From contig JAKZAN010000234.1 of NCBI GenBank assembly GCA_023053545.1, positions 1-64,000 on the forward strand: a stretch of 64,000 bases of DNA, in the 5' to 3' direction. Shown one piece after another: positions 1-12,500 of the stretch (position 1 is its first letter; each line of letters starts with the position of its first letter). The stretch comes from Lepidurus packardi (Eukaryota > Arthropoda > Branchiopoda > Notostraca > Triopsidae). The notes under the pieces are model-generated. The model had not been told where the DNA came from. It saw nothing but the letters and a program-made list of their open reading frames with translations, and did no database searches. The position numbers and the translations under genes were made by a program.

Positions 1-225
1 CCAACCCCAACCCCAACCCCAACCCCAACCCCAACCCCAACCCCAACCCCAACCCCAACCCCAACCCCAACCCCAACCCCAACCCCAACCCCAACCCCAA
101 CCCCAACCCCAACCCCAACCCCAACCCCAACCCCAACCCCAACCCCAACCCCAACCCCAACCCCAACCCCAACCCCAACCCCAACCCCAACCCCAACCCC
201 AACCCCAACCCCAACCCCAACCCCA
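1..225. repeat. Telomere, perfect CCCCAA repeats
   Basis: About 37.5 uninterrupted copies of the hexamer CCCCAA run from the first base to position 225, where unique sequence begins with GTATG. C-rich strand first, reading inward, is the orientation of a left chromosome end. Pure CCCCAA is the telomere of Tetrahymena-type ciliates. Spirotrichs use CCCCAAAA and heterotrichs a different repeat. No variant repeats (such as CCCAAA of Paramecium) are visible. Confidence 0.98.
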
Positions 226-370
226 GTATGTCCCGAAATACGGTTTAGTCAGTTCCTCTTCCCGATAAGCAGAGTAGCTAATTTCGGGAATCCAATAAGC
301 CTGAATCTATCCAACGAATCATTAATTTAATGTTAGTAATAGATTTCTATATCCTTAAGGCTAACTATTC

Positions 371-921
371 TTAAGACATATTATTGTGTTTTTCCAGGCT
401 CTTCCTCCATTTTAAGCTCTTCATGCACTCGTAGATAGAGATAAGCAGAACGATATCCTTTGTGCTCGCACTGTCTTGATCGTCAACAACCTTCTCGCAG
501 AAATAATGCGATTGGTACGGAAACATGACGTCGATCAGCTCTCCACTCCCTGAACTCCCAATCTGTTGGTCGAATCCTACAGAGTTCAAATCTAATTCTC
601 CACAGCTACCAGTCGCTTTCATGGGGCCCTTGCACCCTTCTGTGAACTATATTCCGTAGAGACTGCTGCCCTCAGATGTTTTCAAAGCTGAATCGTTTGT
701 AGGGGCATTCTGAGGGTTGAAGGTAATAGTTCTGAAGCCACCCGAAGTGCGAGGATGGTATAAAGAGTTGGCACCACAGGGGAACATGAGTTAACCAACA
801 CCTGCTGCAAACTCAACCTATCTCCCGCCATCAGGACACTGGACTTGAAAGAATCGAAGGGTCTCTGTTAAGTTGGGCACGTGAAGAGGAGGATGAGTGG
901 GAGTATCGGGAGTAGGTGCAT
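371..921 (-). CDS. Subtelomeric gene, probably secreted, model incomplete
   Basis: A hydrophobic start at 921 (MHLLPILPLILLF) looks like a signal peptide. A second minus-strand frame is open from about 960 to the telomere and reads like real protein, with Cys, Gly and Pro rich stretches and an acidic C-terminal part (MKATGSCGELDLNS from 622). A 20-nt GT-AG intron at 818-837 would join the two frames in phase, but it is shorter than other introns here, so the joint is a guess. No TGA occurs in the second frame between 371 and the telomere. The true 3' end therefore needs another intron, or the gene is cut by the chromosome end. No family was recognised. TAA/TAG codons inside are read as sense. 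Confidence 0.35.
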
Positions 922-1213
922 GTTTTCGTGGGTAATGAACAAAGATTGGAGTCTAACAGGATTTACATTTAGATTCCATAATAGTACAACTCGCGAACAA
1001 TTGAATTCGACGGCTATTTAAAGAAAGCTTAACGATCAGCTGTCTAGCCAAGAAGATAAACAGGTACTCGTGTAGACTTTTACTATCCATGTCACAAAAG
1101 TAGGAACCTACGTAGAAAAAACCAAAATATCATGTTCAAAAATCAATCTCGTGGCTTCCATTATTAGTCATCACTCATACTCCTATCCCATTCTCAACCC
1201 TGTCTTGTCCTGC
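922..1213. other. Intergenic, divergent start region
   Basis: This lies between the start of the subtelomeric gene (leftward) and the first in-frame ATG of the next gene (rightward). The stretch is AT-rich. The rightward reading frame is already open from 1151, so part of it may be 5' coding sequence or hold a short first exon. No RNA gene or repeat was seen. Confidence 0.4.
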
Positions 1214-2048
1214 ATGACTGAAAACTACAGGAAACTCATCACTCTCTTCAACCTCTTCATGGAGCGAGCCATCGTCCCTGCCATCAGGAACAACAGTCCC
1301 GCTTCCACCGACTGGGCCAACTTCTCCAGACTCCTCTCCCAGGACAACCTTGATTTGGAAAGACTTCGCCAATTCCTTGATACCAAACTGCTCATGACCA
1401 ACCCTATCAAAATGTTTCCTTCCAACACTCACATTCCCAGTTCTTCAAGAAGAGAAACAGAATCCGGTTTGTCTTCGTCCGATGTCAACCAGAACAAGAA
1501 TAGCTATGGGTCTATCAGCCGACCAAGCATCAATAAGCCAGCAAAGGAGGCGGGTTACTCATCAGACTCTCAGAATTCGCAGAGCTTCAATTCCAACAAG
1601 ACATTTGGTGGCTAAAGGTCAAGGTTTGGGGCGTTCCCTATCGGCACATTCAATGATCTCGGTGAACACGAGACGATCAAACTGGCATTTAAGGAAACTA
1701 GCATAGGTGCAAGGGCGAGTTTCGATAAGCTGATAAAAAATATGGAATCCCTGTAGGAAACATTTGCTGAAAACCAAGCGAACCTTTAGGAGAGTTTGCG
1801 GAAGAGAGGCAGTGGAGGAGGGAAGTCGGAGATTGGCCAGACTTAGAAGTGAGTCCATTGATTCTGGGATCGACTCTTGAGGGACTGATGTTACATATAT
1901 TACTTTCGCAACTTTTTGTAGGAATAGTCGAGGTGATCCATAGGCATTCGGATGCCGTCAGAATGTTTGTGATATTGCAATATGGGATAAGAAAGTAATA
2001 TTGAAGTAGGAACCAAGGTGTATATTAAAAACTTCAAGCCCTTCCTGA
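1214..2048 (+). CDS. Hypothetical protein, one intron
   Basis: No family recognised. From the first in-frame ATG at 1214 the protein is about 253 residues. It starts with a helical segment (MTENYRKLITLFNLFMERA), has a Ser/Asn-rich disordered middle with sense TAA/TAG codons, and ends with a Cys-containing tail (VCDIAIWDKKVILK) at TGA 2046-2048. Exons are 1214-1848 and 1922-2048. The 73-nt intron begins GTGAGT, ends TGTAG and keeps the frame. The frame is open upstream to 1151 without an ATG, so a short 5' exon is possible. Its stop is only 27 bp from the stop of the convergent neighbour, which shows how tightly genes are packed. Confidence 0.6.
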
Positions 2049-2075
2049 GCAAAACAGCGCAAGGAAGCTATCACG

Positions 2076-2918
2076 TCAGATGTCTTAGATTTCCATGTCA
2101 GAACGCGAGAACTTCTGCCTCCTGAAGCTGCGATGCTCTTTCACGGGCTCCCCACTCCGGTTGTCTTTGGCTCTCGGGTCTGGACTCATAAGGTTGTTAC
2201 TTATTTTCCTCGAAGGGCTCTCAAAACAGTATTCTTGTACTAACTCTTTCCCTCTAGGCAAGAAATCCTACATTTTGGGCATATGCATGGTCCCGCGCAG
2301 CTCCCGCAGTTACTTCAGCTACTTTAGTTTGATTCTCGCCGCAGCACGCACCCGCAGTTCATTGTCGAGAGATCCGCCACGTGATGGGACATTCGTAGCT
2401 TCTTGGTTCTCGATACCATCGTTCATCCGCAACTTTTGGGGAGAAAAAAGGTTACTATGCGGATTGAACTGACTGGAAGTTACGTCTTTACGCAGCATCT
2501 AGATTGAGTTCTTTTTACTCTGGAGAATAGACCTGCTTCTCAGGAACTAATTAGGGGAGGGGGTAGTGAGGGCAGGGCTATTGTTATTATTGGGAAGAGT
2601 ATTGAAGTCGTTGAGGCTGAAGGACTGCGAGATCATGCTGCTGCTATCGGAGATCGTGTCGTAGTTGATTTCTATTTTGAGGAGGTCGATGAGGTCCCCG
2701 TAGCAGGAGGTGTACTTGGGGGCCAGGAACTTGCCCTTCTCCAGCTGGAACATCTTCTTATAGATTTTCTTGATGAGGAGTTTGAACTTGTCCTCATCGG
2801 TGGCTTCGTTGTTATAGAACTTGACGATGCGTTTCTTGAGACAGATGACGAGGGTCTCGAGGAGGGAATTGTACTTGGTCTCCTGCTGCCGCGTGGCGAA
2901 CCCGCTGTACACGCTCAT
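2076..2918 (-). CDS. Hypothetical basic protein
   Basis: A single-exon gene of 280 codons from ATG 2918 to TGA at 2076-2078. The N-terminal 90 residues are helical and charged (KKRIVKFYNNEATDED, then FKLLIKKIYKKMFQLEKG). They are followed by an Asn/Ser-rich linker and a basic, low-complexity C-terminal half (RAAARIKLKQLKQLRELRG). Sense TAG codons fall in the linker and C-terminal half, so under the standard code only the N-terminal 123 residues would be seen. The frame is open about 260 nt further upstream to another ATG, but that stretch is AT-rich and less protein-like. No domain was recognised. A 125-codon open frame on the opposite strand (2095-2472) is its shadow. Confidence 0.7.
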
Positions 2919-3524
2919 AATGTGTGTGCTGCCTGTCCAAAAGTATAGTCGATATTATTATTTAACAGTGCCTCCATAAAGCATCCTATATTTTTAGCTA
3001 TACCCACACATTGATTTGGCTGGCTACTCGCCGATACCGTGCCGTCGATATAGGGGATTTATGTCGCAATACATGAGACCAAAGAGTGAACAGATGATGC
3101 GCACAGGAGTCAATCTACCATCTACGACTCTGAATCTGTTTCTTCTCTATTTCTTTCCGTCCCAAACATCTATCTCCATGTGGACTCACAATCGGCTACC
3201 TTAATAACCATTGAAGAAGCCAGTTAAATTGGAAGTCTCCTTTGGACTAAAACCTTCCTGACCGGTTAGTAGAGACATGACGGCTACCCGCAGTACTGGA
3301 CAGCGAACACACCGAACTAGCAACCATTATTTTATGATATACCAATGCTCCTGAAAATGACTTCTAGTTTCTGGCTCCAGGAAGGAGTTAAATATTCTGA
3401 TCGATCGATAACAGTCTCTGAGACTACTAGCCTGTTCTCATGCGCAATAGCCTTCGAAGAGATCAATTTATTTGGTTTTATATGTCTTATTATTTGTGAC
3501 GAGTGATGCTTATAGAAAATATCA
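2919..3524. other. Intergenic region, 606 bp
   Basis: This separates the stop of the giant gene from the start of the next minus-strand gene. It is mixed to AT-rich. Short open frames exist on both strands, but with TGA as the only stop such lengths are expected by chance. It presumably holds the 3' signals of the giant gene and the promoter of the downstream gene. No RNA gene, repeat or mobile element was seen. Confidence 0.5.
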
Positions 3525-6500
3525 TCATTTAGTCTTTACGCGTCTCACAGGGGCTTTCGACTGCTGCGTCAGTTTCGCCTTTCCTTCCGTCTACTTCACG
3601 TGGGCCTTCACTGCCTCAGAGAAAGTGGGGTCGATCGTAGCCAGAATGTCCACTAGAGTCTTCGTGTCCACGTTTCTTAGGTTAAGGTTCGGGAATGTCG
3701 TGAACTCGACTACGATGACATCTGAGTTGAGCATGGCCAGTCTTGGTTTCGACTCAATAATGCACTCTGCAGTTATGAAGACCCTGTAGCTCGTGTTGCC
3801 CTTGAGCTTGCTGAACTCCAGCTTTACCGAACCCTTCGTATCGGTTTGCGTGGCAATATACTCGGTTGGGAGGACTGGCATGTTGGAAGCATTGAGGCCT
3901 TTGATGATCTGGTTAACAAGAGGAGTTGAAGTGGGGAGAGGCTGGACGATAGCATAGATAAAAGCCTGTTCCCAGAAGGTGACATCAAGCTGAACATCTT
4001 CGAATGTGAGGGTTGTGATCTAGAAAGGCTTTTGAGTAGGCTTGGGTCTCTTAGCGAGAATCTCCTTTGTATAAATAGGGTAGTGTTTGTTGAAGCCTGA
4101 CAGAATTGCGGAGAGATTACCTTGGAGGTTGTTATCCGTTTTGAGTGAGTTGGCTAGACCGATTGGAGAATTGCTGTCATCAGCAGAATCAGGCGAAATA
4201 ACTATTTCGTAGAGGTAGTTTCTCTGGTTCATGATAGTGCTGTTGTGAGTGGCAGAAGCGTTATTCAATGTGTCTTCGAAGGTCAACACCGACATTCGAC
4301 TCACAGCTATTCTTAGGACTTGGGATAAGGCAGCCAACACGGTGGCATTCGGCTGGATGCTGTTCAAGGCGATCTTCATGCGCGCTCCATTTTGTGCTGA
4401 ACTCGTGTTAAAGTAAAGATAGGCCACATCGGAGTTGCCAACCGAGGACGAAAGGTAGGAAGCCAAAAGATAAGATGTTTGGGAGTCTAGTTCATTGATA
4501 GTGAAGTTAGTGACGATGTTGATCGATTTTATGGACTCTGAGCTGCCTGTTGCCAAGGTGCCTTTCGCCGTTCCATTCAGGATCTGAGTCTGAGTGATAT
4601 TTTTAGGAGTTCCAGCAGGCAAGACAGCATAAAATAGAGTCCCTACTTCGGTGAGAACTGCACTGAAGCTTGCAGAGTTGGGCTTTAGCATAGTCGCCGA
4701 TATCGAATACACGGATGGTTTCAGTCTCTCCAGTAAATTGGTATTGTTCATTGTAAGAACAGTTTTGTTAATATCATTAGATGTCAGAGGGGTGGGGCTG
4801 ACCATCAAACGCATCGGGGGAATGATGCTGGACTTATCGCTGCTGAGGTAACCCGCAACATACAGTATGCTGGATGACAGCTTGTAGTTATAGTTGGCCG
4901 TGCTGAGACTCAAGGTGATAGCACAAACAGGTGGGATCACATTACCCGAATAGGTTATGTTGATGGTCGTGTTCTTTGTGTTGGCTGAGATCAAGAGACC
5001 GTTCGCAGGAGCTAAGGTATAGTTGGTGGAGCAGTTATGAGTATAGAAGACTGTGAACGAGTTGGAGGACTCAGGAGAAAGAGTTACGGGGATACTGATG
5101 GGTAGTCCAACAGATTTCGTATCAATGGTGCCAAGGAAAACAGAGTAAGAGGTAATGGGAGCTACGACTGTGATATTCATGGTAGGAAGATCATTGTATG
5201 AAGTTACACCACCAGCTTCAGTCTTGGTGAAGGTTATGGTGAAGTTGCCAGTAAAGGAGGAAGCAGTCTTTATGATGAACGGTCGTGTAATATCGCTGAA
5301 GCTATCGAAGATGATTGTGGGAGGATCGAAGACAATAGCTGAACTTGTGGTGGTAGGCGTAATCCTTAGGCCGTCAGCAGCTTTCTCCAGAGATACCAGA
5401 TAGTTTCCTACAGCTCCCGAATATAGGATTGAGTTGCCAGATACTGCTAAATTCAAAAGACGATTTCTGAACAGCACGCAATCCATGTTGTTGAGGTGTG
5501 TTTCTGCGATGAAGTTGTTGAACTTGTAGGAGTACACGAAGACACTGAAGACGGGTGTCACTGAACAGTTGATAGCAGCGTTCGGGTTTCTCCAAGGCGT
5601 AATACTGATTCGGATTTTGGTAAAGGAGATATTAGTAGGAACCGTGACAGGGACGTATAAGGCGCCTGGGCTTGTAAAGGCTATCGCTGTATAGATGCTT
5701 CCACTGAAGTTGAGAGTAACAGTGGGAGCTGTAGGCATGCGCTCCCAAACTTCGACATAAGCTTCGGGCAGCTTAAGCACAACAGCTAGAGGGGTCTGTG
5801 AGGGAAGAGTAACTGTGGAAGGTATGCCTATGTCGAGAGTGTAATTGGCAGACACCAAGTAGGTTGACGTAGATGCAGTAATATTGGTTATCGACATATA
5901 GGGAGGCGCCTGGCTAATGAAGTAGGTTAAGTTTTGAGTAGTAGTCCAGAATACAGTAGAGGAAGTCTGATAAGTCAGGGTGAAGGCTTGAGAAGTATAG
6001 GTAGAAGGGTTTACGACTCCGTATACAAAGAAGTAGAAGTAGCTCGCTGCTGTGATATTCGAAAACAGACTCGAGATGTTCGAAATTGTGACTTTCATCA
6101 GACTAAACGAGCAAGGTAGAACATTCTGGCTAGCATTCAGCAGAAGATCGATGTAGGTCAGATTCAAATTGGCAGGGCTCACTCTAAAGGTACAGGATAT
6201 GTCCCTAAAGGATTGGAAGGCATCAGGGAACCCGATAATTAGTTGAGAAGGTGCTGGGGATATGTTGATCGACGGAAGCTTGAACATGTACACTCCTCTC
6301 TACCCTGCGTTGAAAGGATAGTTGGACAGACTGATGGGGATCGTATCTGAAGTGTTGAATCCAACAGCCGAGACAAACATAGACGAAGATGAAACCAAAT
6401 AGATGGCTTGTTTGTAGTCAATAGACGCAGCCAAGGTGTAGTTAGCACTAGAAGGATTGGTCAGAGTGGTGGTAATTGTGAACAATTTCTGTGCTGGGAT

Positions 6501-9500
6501 TCCTCTTAGCCACACACTAATGAATGTCCTTGATGAAGATCCGTTAAACTCTCGCTGGATTGGGCATGTGTAGGAATACAGGGAGCTGGAACTCGAATTA
6601 CAGCGTTGAGTATTGGTTGTTGAGGGATTCCAAGGCAGATAGATCTTAAGCTGGCTAGCCTGTTTAATGTAGGCAGAGCAGACTAATACGAAGCTATAAG
6701 TAGTTGTGAAGTTAGCATTTGATGCAGCAAGAGTGGTCTGGAAGGTACAGTTTTTGGTCGTGATAAGACTGAGAATGGGGCTGGAGAATGTGTTGACACT
6801 AATTCTACTATTGGAATAGATATTTTTGTTGTAGAAGGATTCAATCGTGAAGTTGTAGGTGCTCAGATCTAGATTAGGGTTGGTGATGTTCGTGAGAGTG
6901 ATTTTATAGGAAGTGTTGAGATCCAAGAAAACACCGTTCGGGTAGATTACGATCTGGTACTCGGATGAAATGGTGCAGTACGGGAGAATAGAGGTGTCCA
7001 TCACTCCGCCGCTCAGAATGCACTGAGATCTCATGAAGTACAATGTCTGGTAGATTGAGGGGAGAGTGACTCTTACAGCTCCATCACGAGGCAGCTGGTG
7101 GCTGAGTTTGAACTCCAAATAGTAATTGATGTTGGAATCTCCACCATACAGCGAGTCGATCGACGTGATAATAGCACTGATGTTCTTGCATTCACGAGTA
7201 AACTTCGTCATATAAATAGTTCCCACGGCGTTGACCTTCTTATTCACCACAGTAAAGACTGTGAAACTGAGGTTTTGGTAGTTGAATTGGTAGGCAGCGT
7301 TGATCATATTGTTGATGGTGAACGATAGCGAAGTCGATGAAATTGTTGAGGTAGGATTGAAGTAGATCAAATTGGGCTGGCCGTAAGAATCACATTTTTG
7401 TGAAGTTGCGAGATTACAAAGAGCTGCACTATTTATACTGAAGCTTCTCTAGAAAACATCAGTAGGGAATTTGATAGCGACATAGTCGGTAGCAGTTACA
7501 GGGGTAAAACCAGCAGTCAGAGTCAGAGTGAAGGTGTAGCTTGCGAGTTATCCAACTGTATTCGTGCTATTCTCTGTGATGCTACCAGAAATTGTGTATG
7601 ATGAGCTCAGTGCTGTGGTTGGGCCAACCACCACTGATGTTGGTTCATATAGGTTGCCTGTGACACCTCCGTAGTTGAAATAAACTAGCTGAACACCAAC
7701 CTTTATATAGTCTTGAATGCCTGCTGGCATAGTTTTGAGTCCTGCAAACCGGAACCTGACAGTAGAACCGTTAGTAATCTGGTCGTAGCCCGTGATAGTG
7801 ATAGTTGGGTATGTGATAGCAGATACAGAAGGAGTCAGCCTACAGGTGAGTCTACCCATAGTGTTGAAGGTCATTCCGGAAACAGGGACGCATCCTATTT
7901 GATCTCCAGCGGAGTAGCCTGTTCCCAGATCAGCAGGGAAGGAATTGGAGAAAACTACTACGATTTGACTAACTATGGTATTAGCTGCTGAGCTTGTATA
8001 GGAAGCGGGTATGACAGAGGTTCCAACCACAAAGCTGATGTCAAATAGTCCTGTAGAATCAGCATCTTGAGGAATCTGGACGTTAATGTTGGGGACAGAA
8101 AGCTTCGAACCATAAACTGTCGTCAAATTGACAAACATCGACTCAATAAGGACATATTTAGTCGCGATGATAGTGTACAGCTCTGCCTTCATTCTGAAGT
8201 GGTTGCCTGGGTAGGGTGGCGATGTGAATAGTTTGCTATTGGTGTTTGAACTGAGAGTAATGAGTTTGTAGTCGTGATCGTAGGTAGATGGTGTGTAAGT
8301 AATTCTCACAGTGGAGTTGCTTCTGTCGACCAGACAGCTGGAAATAGCTACATTAGTGTACCCGAGCATCTTGCAGGCATCAAGAGAAGTAATGGGAGCA
8401 TATCCGAACTCCGGAGGAATGGTGAATACCATTCGATAAATTTTTGTTGATACTGGAGTACTGGGCAGCAAATACCCATAGAACATGCATTGGTCGTTGA
8501 CTGTGCAAGTTCTGCTTGTGAAAGAAGTAGTTCGGAAATCAACACTGCTGATTGGAGGAGACTAATAAGGGGAGATTAAAAAGATTCCAGAGGCTTGTGA
8601 GATTTTGTCATTCGAATTTGTGGTGACACCTGTATATGCAGTCGCGACCCAATTACTCATTGTGGGTGTGCTGGGGTTGATCGTATACTTCAGATAAACA
8701 AAGACTGATCGGCTTAAGAAAGACGAATCCCATTTGGGGAAGATTGAAGACTTGGTCAGGATCACAGTTTGTCCACTGATGGAACATGTGAATCTGTAGG
8801 GGTAAGGTTTAGCCTCGGTTGCAGTGCTTGAGAGGGTTGCATTACAATAGGAGCTGGTAAAGGTTATACTGCTTGGTGCAACGAGGTAAATGGAGTTGAG
8901 TTGGCTGTTCTGGTACATATACTTCAGCTCTACTTTTGAGATTCCCAAGAAGTTTTTGTTGAGTTGGTAAGGAGCGAGAGTAGTTTGGAAGTTGACGGTA
9001 AGAGGATTGGATGTCGCAGGATCCGTAGTAATGGTAGCAAAATTGTAACCCGAATAGAAGCAGTTTGTCATAGAACCAGATCGCCAGATTTCAGTGTAAA
9101 GCTGACTACTGTAGTATTTGTAGAGATTGGTCATGTTCTGAATGGCTAGAGAGTAGGGGAGCGAGATAGCTGAGGCGATCTTGATGACGATCGTGTTCTC
9201 GAGCGGATAAGTCCAACAACTATGTCCTGCGACGACACAACCAGCCGGGACTATGACTTCAGGATAGTAAACTATCTTGACATAGTCATTAGCCTGCAAG
9301 GCCAGATTATTAGTAAAGGTGTGGATGGCTGGACTAGCTGAGACGATATTGGGGTTAGCACTCATTGATCCCGCAGTGTTGCATGAAGCGTCATTGCCAG
9401 AGGTGAAGTAGATGTAGGCTGTGGATTTGTAAATTGAGCAGAGATTTTAAGCATCCTGATAATCGCAAACACGCATAATCTTTGCTGTGATACCCACAGG

Positions 9501-12500
9501 CACTCCATTGTTGCTGCTGGGGTTTTTGATGCCCAAAATTGTGAGTGAGACTGCTGTTCCAGATGGTACATTCTTAGTGATGGGGATCGTGATCGTTGCT
9601 GGGATTCTAGTACTGGAATCTCCTTTGAAAAGAGCACAAGTTATTCGTGAATCCGAAAGGAAAGTATTGGCGTTAACTTCACGGCAGCCGATGTTGAACG
9701 ACTTCGTGCTGTATACCTTGCCGAGTGCATTGTCAAACAGGTTGTAGTAAAGGTCGTTGGTCGTAAATTCGAGATGAACATAGTCTCCAGCCATAGCAGC
9801 CACATTAGTGGTGAAAGTGAAGGTATACAGTGTAATTGCTGAGAGATAGGTCAATGCTGGGGCAACAGTTAAGGTAGTGTCGTCTACTGGTGGAATCCAT
9901 GTTTTTAGGTACTGATGTTCGACAACAGAGCCTGCTTTGTAAGCTTTAACTGTAAAGTAGTTCCATTGGGGATTATTGACCTTGAATCCTGAGAAGTCAG
10001 AAGGCAGCACATGACTCACATATACTCTAATTGTTTGTCCTACGGTCATGCTATAGTTTGCATACACGGGGATGGTAAACCACGGGGCTGCTGCAGTAAC
10101 AGTGGTGGGTACCCAGTAAACTGCGCTACCAACTTTGTATCTCCAAGTCACCGAACCATTCGAGTTGGGGTTACCCACGGTGAAGTTTCCAAGGTTTATC
10201 ATGATGTAGTCCCCGGTGACAAGAGTAAATGTGCTCAAAGTAAAGGAGAACGTCATCGGAGAGGCTGTACCACTAATCAGGCTAAGCTGGGTTGTTCTCT
10301 TGGGTTGGAAGTATTGGAGCCCCGAGAATCCTAAGTCAATATACAAACCAGGAGAAGTATCAGTGACTATTAATGCACCATTTGAAGCCCTGACAACAAC
10401 TATAGCAGTTGATGTTGAGTAATAGTTTGAATTAATCATGTATAGGGTTATCGACAGGGCGGCATTTGTGGCAATGGTACCATACCCAGTAATTCTTATA
10501 CTGTTAGAATTGAGTCTGCGGCATGACAACAGACTGTTGGTGCTGCTACCCTGTGTGAAACCGGTAAAGGAGTGGCATACTTCTGAAAGCATGACGTCCA
10601 CTGTTAGAACAGAGAAGGTAATAGTGATGTAAGAGCCTTCAGGGAACGTTAGAGAATTAGAGGACCAAGCAAGTGTGTAAAGATTATGCGAGAGATAGCC
10701 AACAAGTCCACTATTACGAGTGTAACTGAAAGTGGAGATCGTAGTGGATTGTGAGATAGATGCGCTATAAGAAGCACTTCCTCCAAAGCTACCCGAATAG
10801 AAAGTGGTTGTCGAGGGATACACATAGACAAAGCTGAAGCCCCATGTAGATTCCATTTGTGTGGTTGGATAACTTCCCAAAGAGAAAGAATAAGAGGTAG
10901 AGCTAGACGTTTTCTGCACCAAGAGGAGATTGATGTTTGGATAGAACTCAGAATAGGTGTATTGACTGCCAGAAGGAGACGCTAAAGCAGCATAACTGGT
11001 CCATGCCCCAATGTTGGCATTGTTGAGTTTGATGAGTATTTGGGTACCCGAAGGAGCGTCATAGTAGTTAGTAAAATTGAATGAAGTTGACATAGTCCCT
11101 TGTACGCTTGTGCCACTCGAAAAGAAGCCAGTAGAGACGCTACTCCACGTACCGCTAGTAGTGGTTTGAATGGTGTTCTATAAGGTGTATGTACCCATCA
11201 CGGTTGGATAAGGGTTGCCATTTGAATAGAAGAGTAGGGACACTTTGTAAAATAGAGGGATGTTATGTCCTGAAGGCATTCTGAGCAGTGGGAATTTGAA
11301 CCAGTAGGCAGTTCCTGCTGTTAGTTGTCCGTAGTCTGTCACCGAGAGTCTAATTGGAGCGAAGTTCTGTGAGTACTGGCCTTTCATGACGCGAGTATTA
11401 GCATTGGCTACATAAGGACTAGAATAGTGGCTATAATACTGACCGTTAGCCCAAGTAAATCCTTCATTCGTGAAGATTGTCGATATATCGAGGTCATCTG
11501 GGAAATATCTGGAGTTAATCTCGACTAACACTACCGATTCCGTCACTGATCCTGAAGTTGTACTTGCAGACAAAGTTACCGGTGGTGTTAACGAGAACGT
11601 TATGATGCCCCGAGTATTCGACAGAAGTGTACTATGGCTGACTCCAAATGAGCTGAACAGTCGAGTATAGTCCAATACATAGTCATCTCCGTATTGGAGA
11701 CCCACCAAACTATTGTAGATTAGTGCAACCTCTTGACGGGTGGGTGCTGTGGGTACATAAAAAGCAGTGCTGAGTTGGTTCAGCTCCATGATAGATAGAG
11801 TATATTATGTGCCAGCCACAAGTCCACCATTGGGAACATTGATGGAATAGGAGTAGGCACTGTAAGAGCATGTGGTATAGTATCCTACGCCGTAGTCCAG
11901 CTAGACTTTGAAGGTAGGCTGTATGACACAGATAACTTTTGTCGGAGTATTTACTGGTACAAAAGGTCCGGTGGCCGAAGAAGTTGGAAGCTTAATGGTA
12001 AGCGACTAAACTTATGTCATGTTATAGCCAGCAGTAAATCGGAAAACTAGTCTTCGAGTGTTGGAAGAAGCCGCGTAGATAAATCTTTGTTGAGGCTCAA
12101 AGTAATCAGTAAAGTATCTTCTCTGGACCAGAGCAAAAGTATTCGGAGAAGGGGAGCTTGAGTTATAGCCATCTGACGAAAGCGAAAGACTCTGGGAACT
12201 TTGGGAGAATTCAGGCAAGAATTCATTAGTGTACGAAGTCCAAGAGTAGCTCAGCGTATTCCCATTCGGGAAGAAGCGCAACCTGATAATCCAAGAGGAC
12301 GAAGTACTAATAGTGGAGTCCATCATACCAGTGACATTGAGGATCCAGTTTGAGCCTGTGTATCGATAGTTGACGATTCCCACAGGGTTGACGACAAACG
12401 GTGAGCTTGAGTAACGCATGTAGGCAGCCTCTATTTTACTCACTCCTTGAGTAATTGTGACAATTAGATATGAAATCTTACGGCTAACAATGTTGTTGTC

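Noticed and set aside
2095-2472. 125-codon plus-strand open frame
   Set aside because: It lies opposite a longer minus-strand gene whose frame runs unbroken from 2918 to 2076 with normal charged composition; the plus frame is its shadow.
2919-3190. Possible N-terminal extension of the 2076-2918 gene to an ATG near 3182
   Set aside because: The frame is open, but about 90 codons without TGA is expected by chance, and the stretch is AT-driven in composition.
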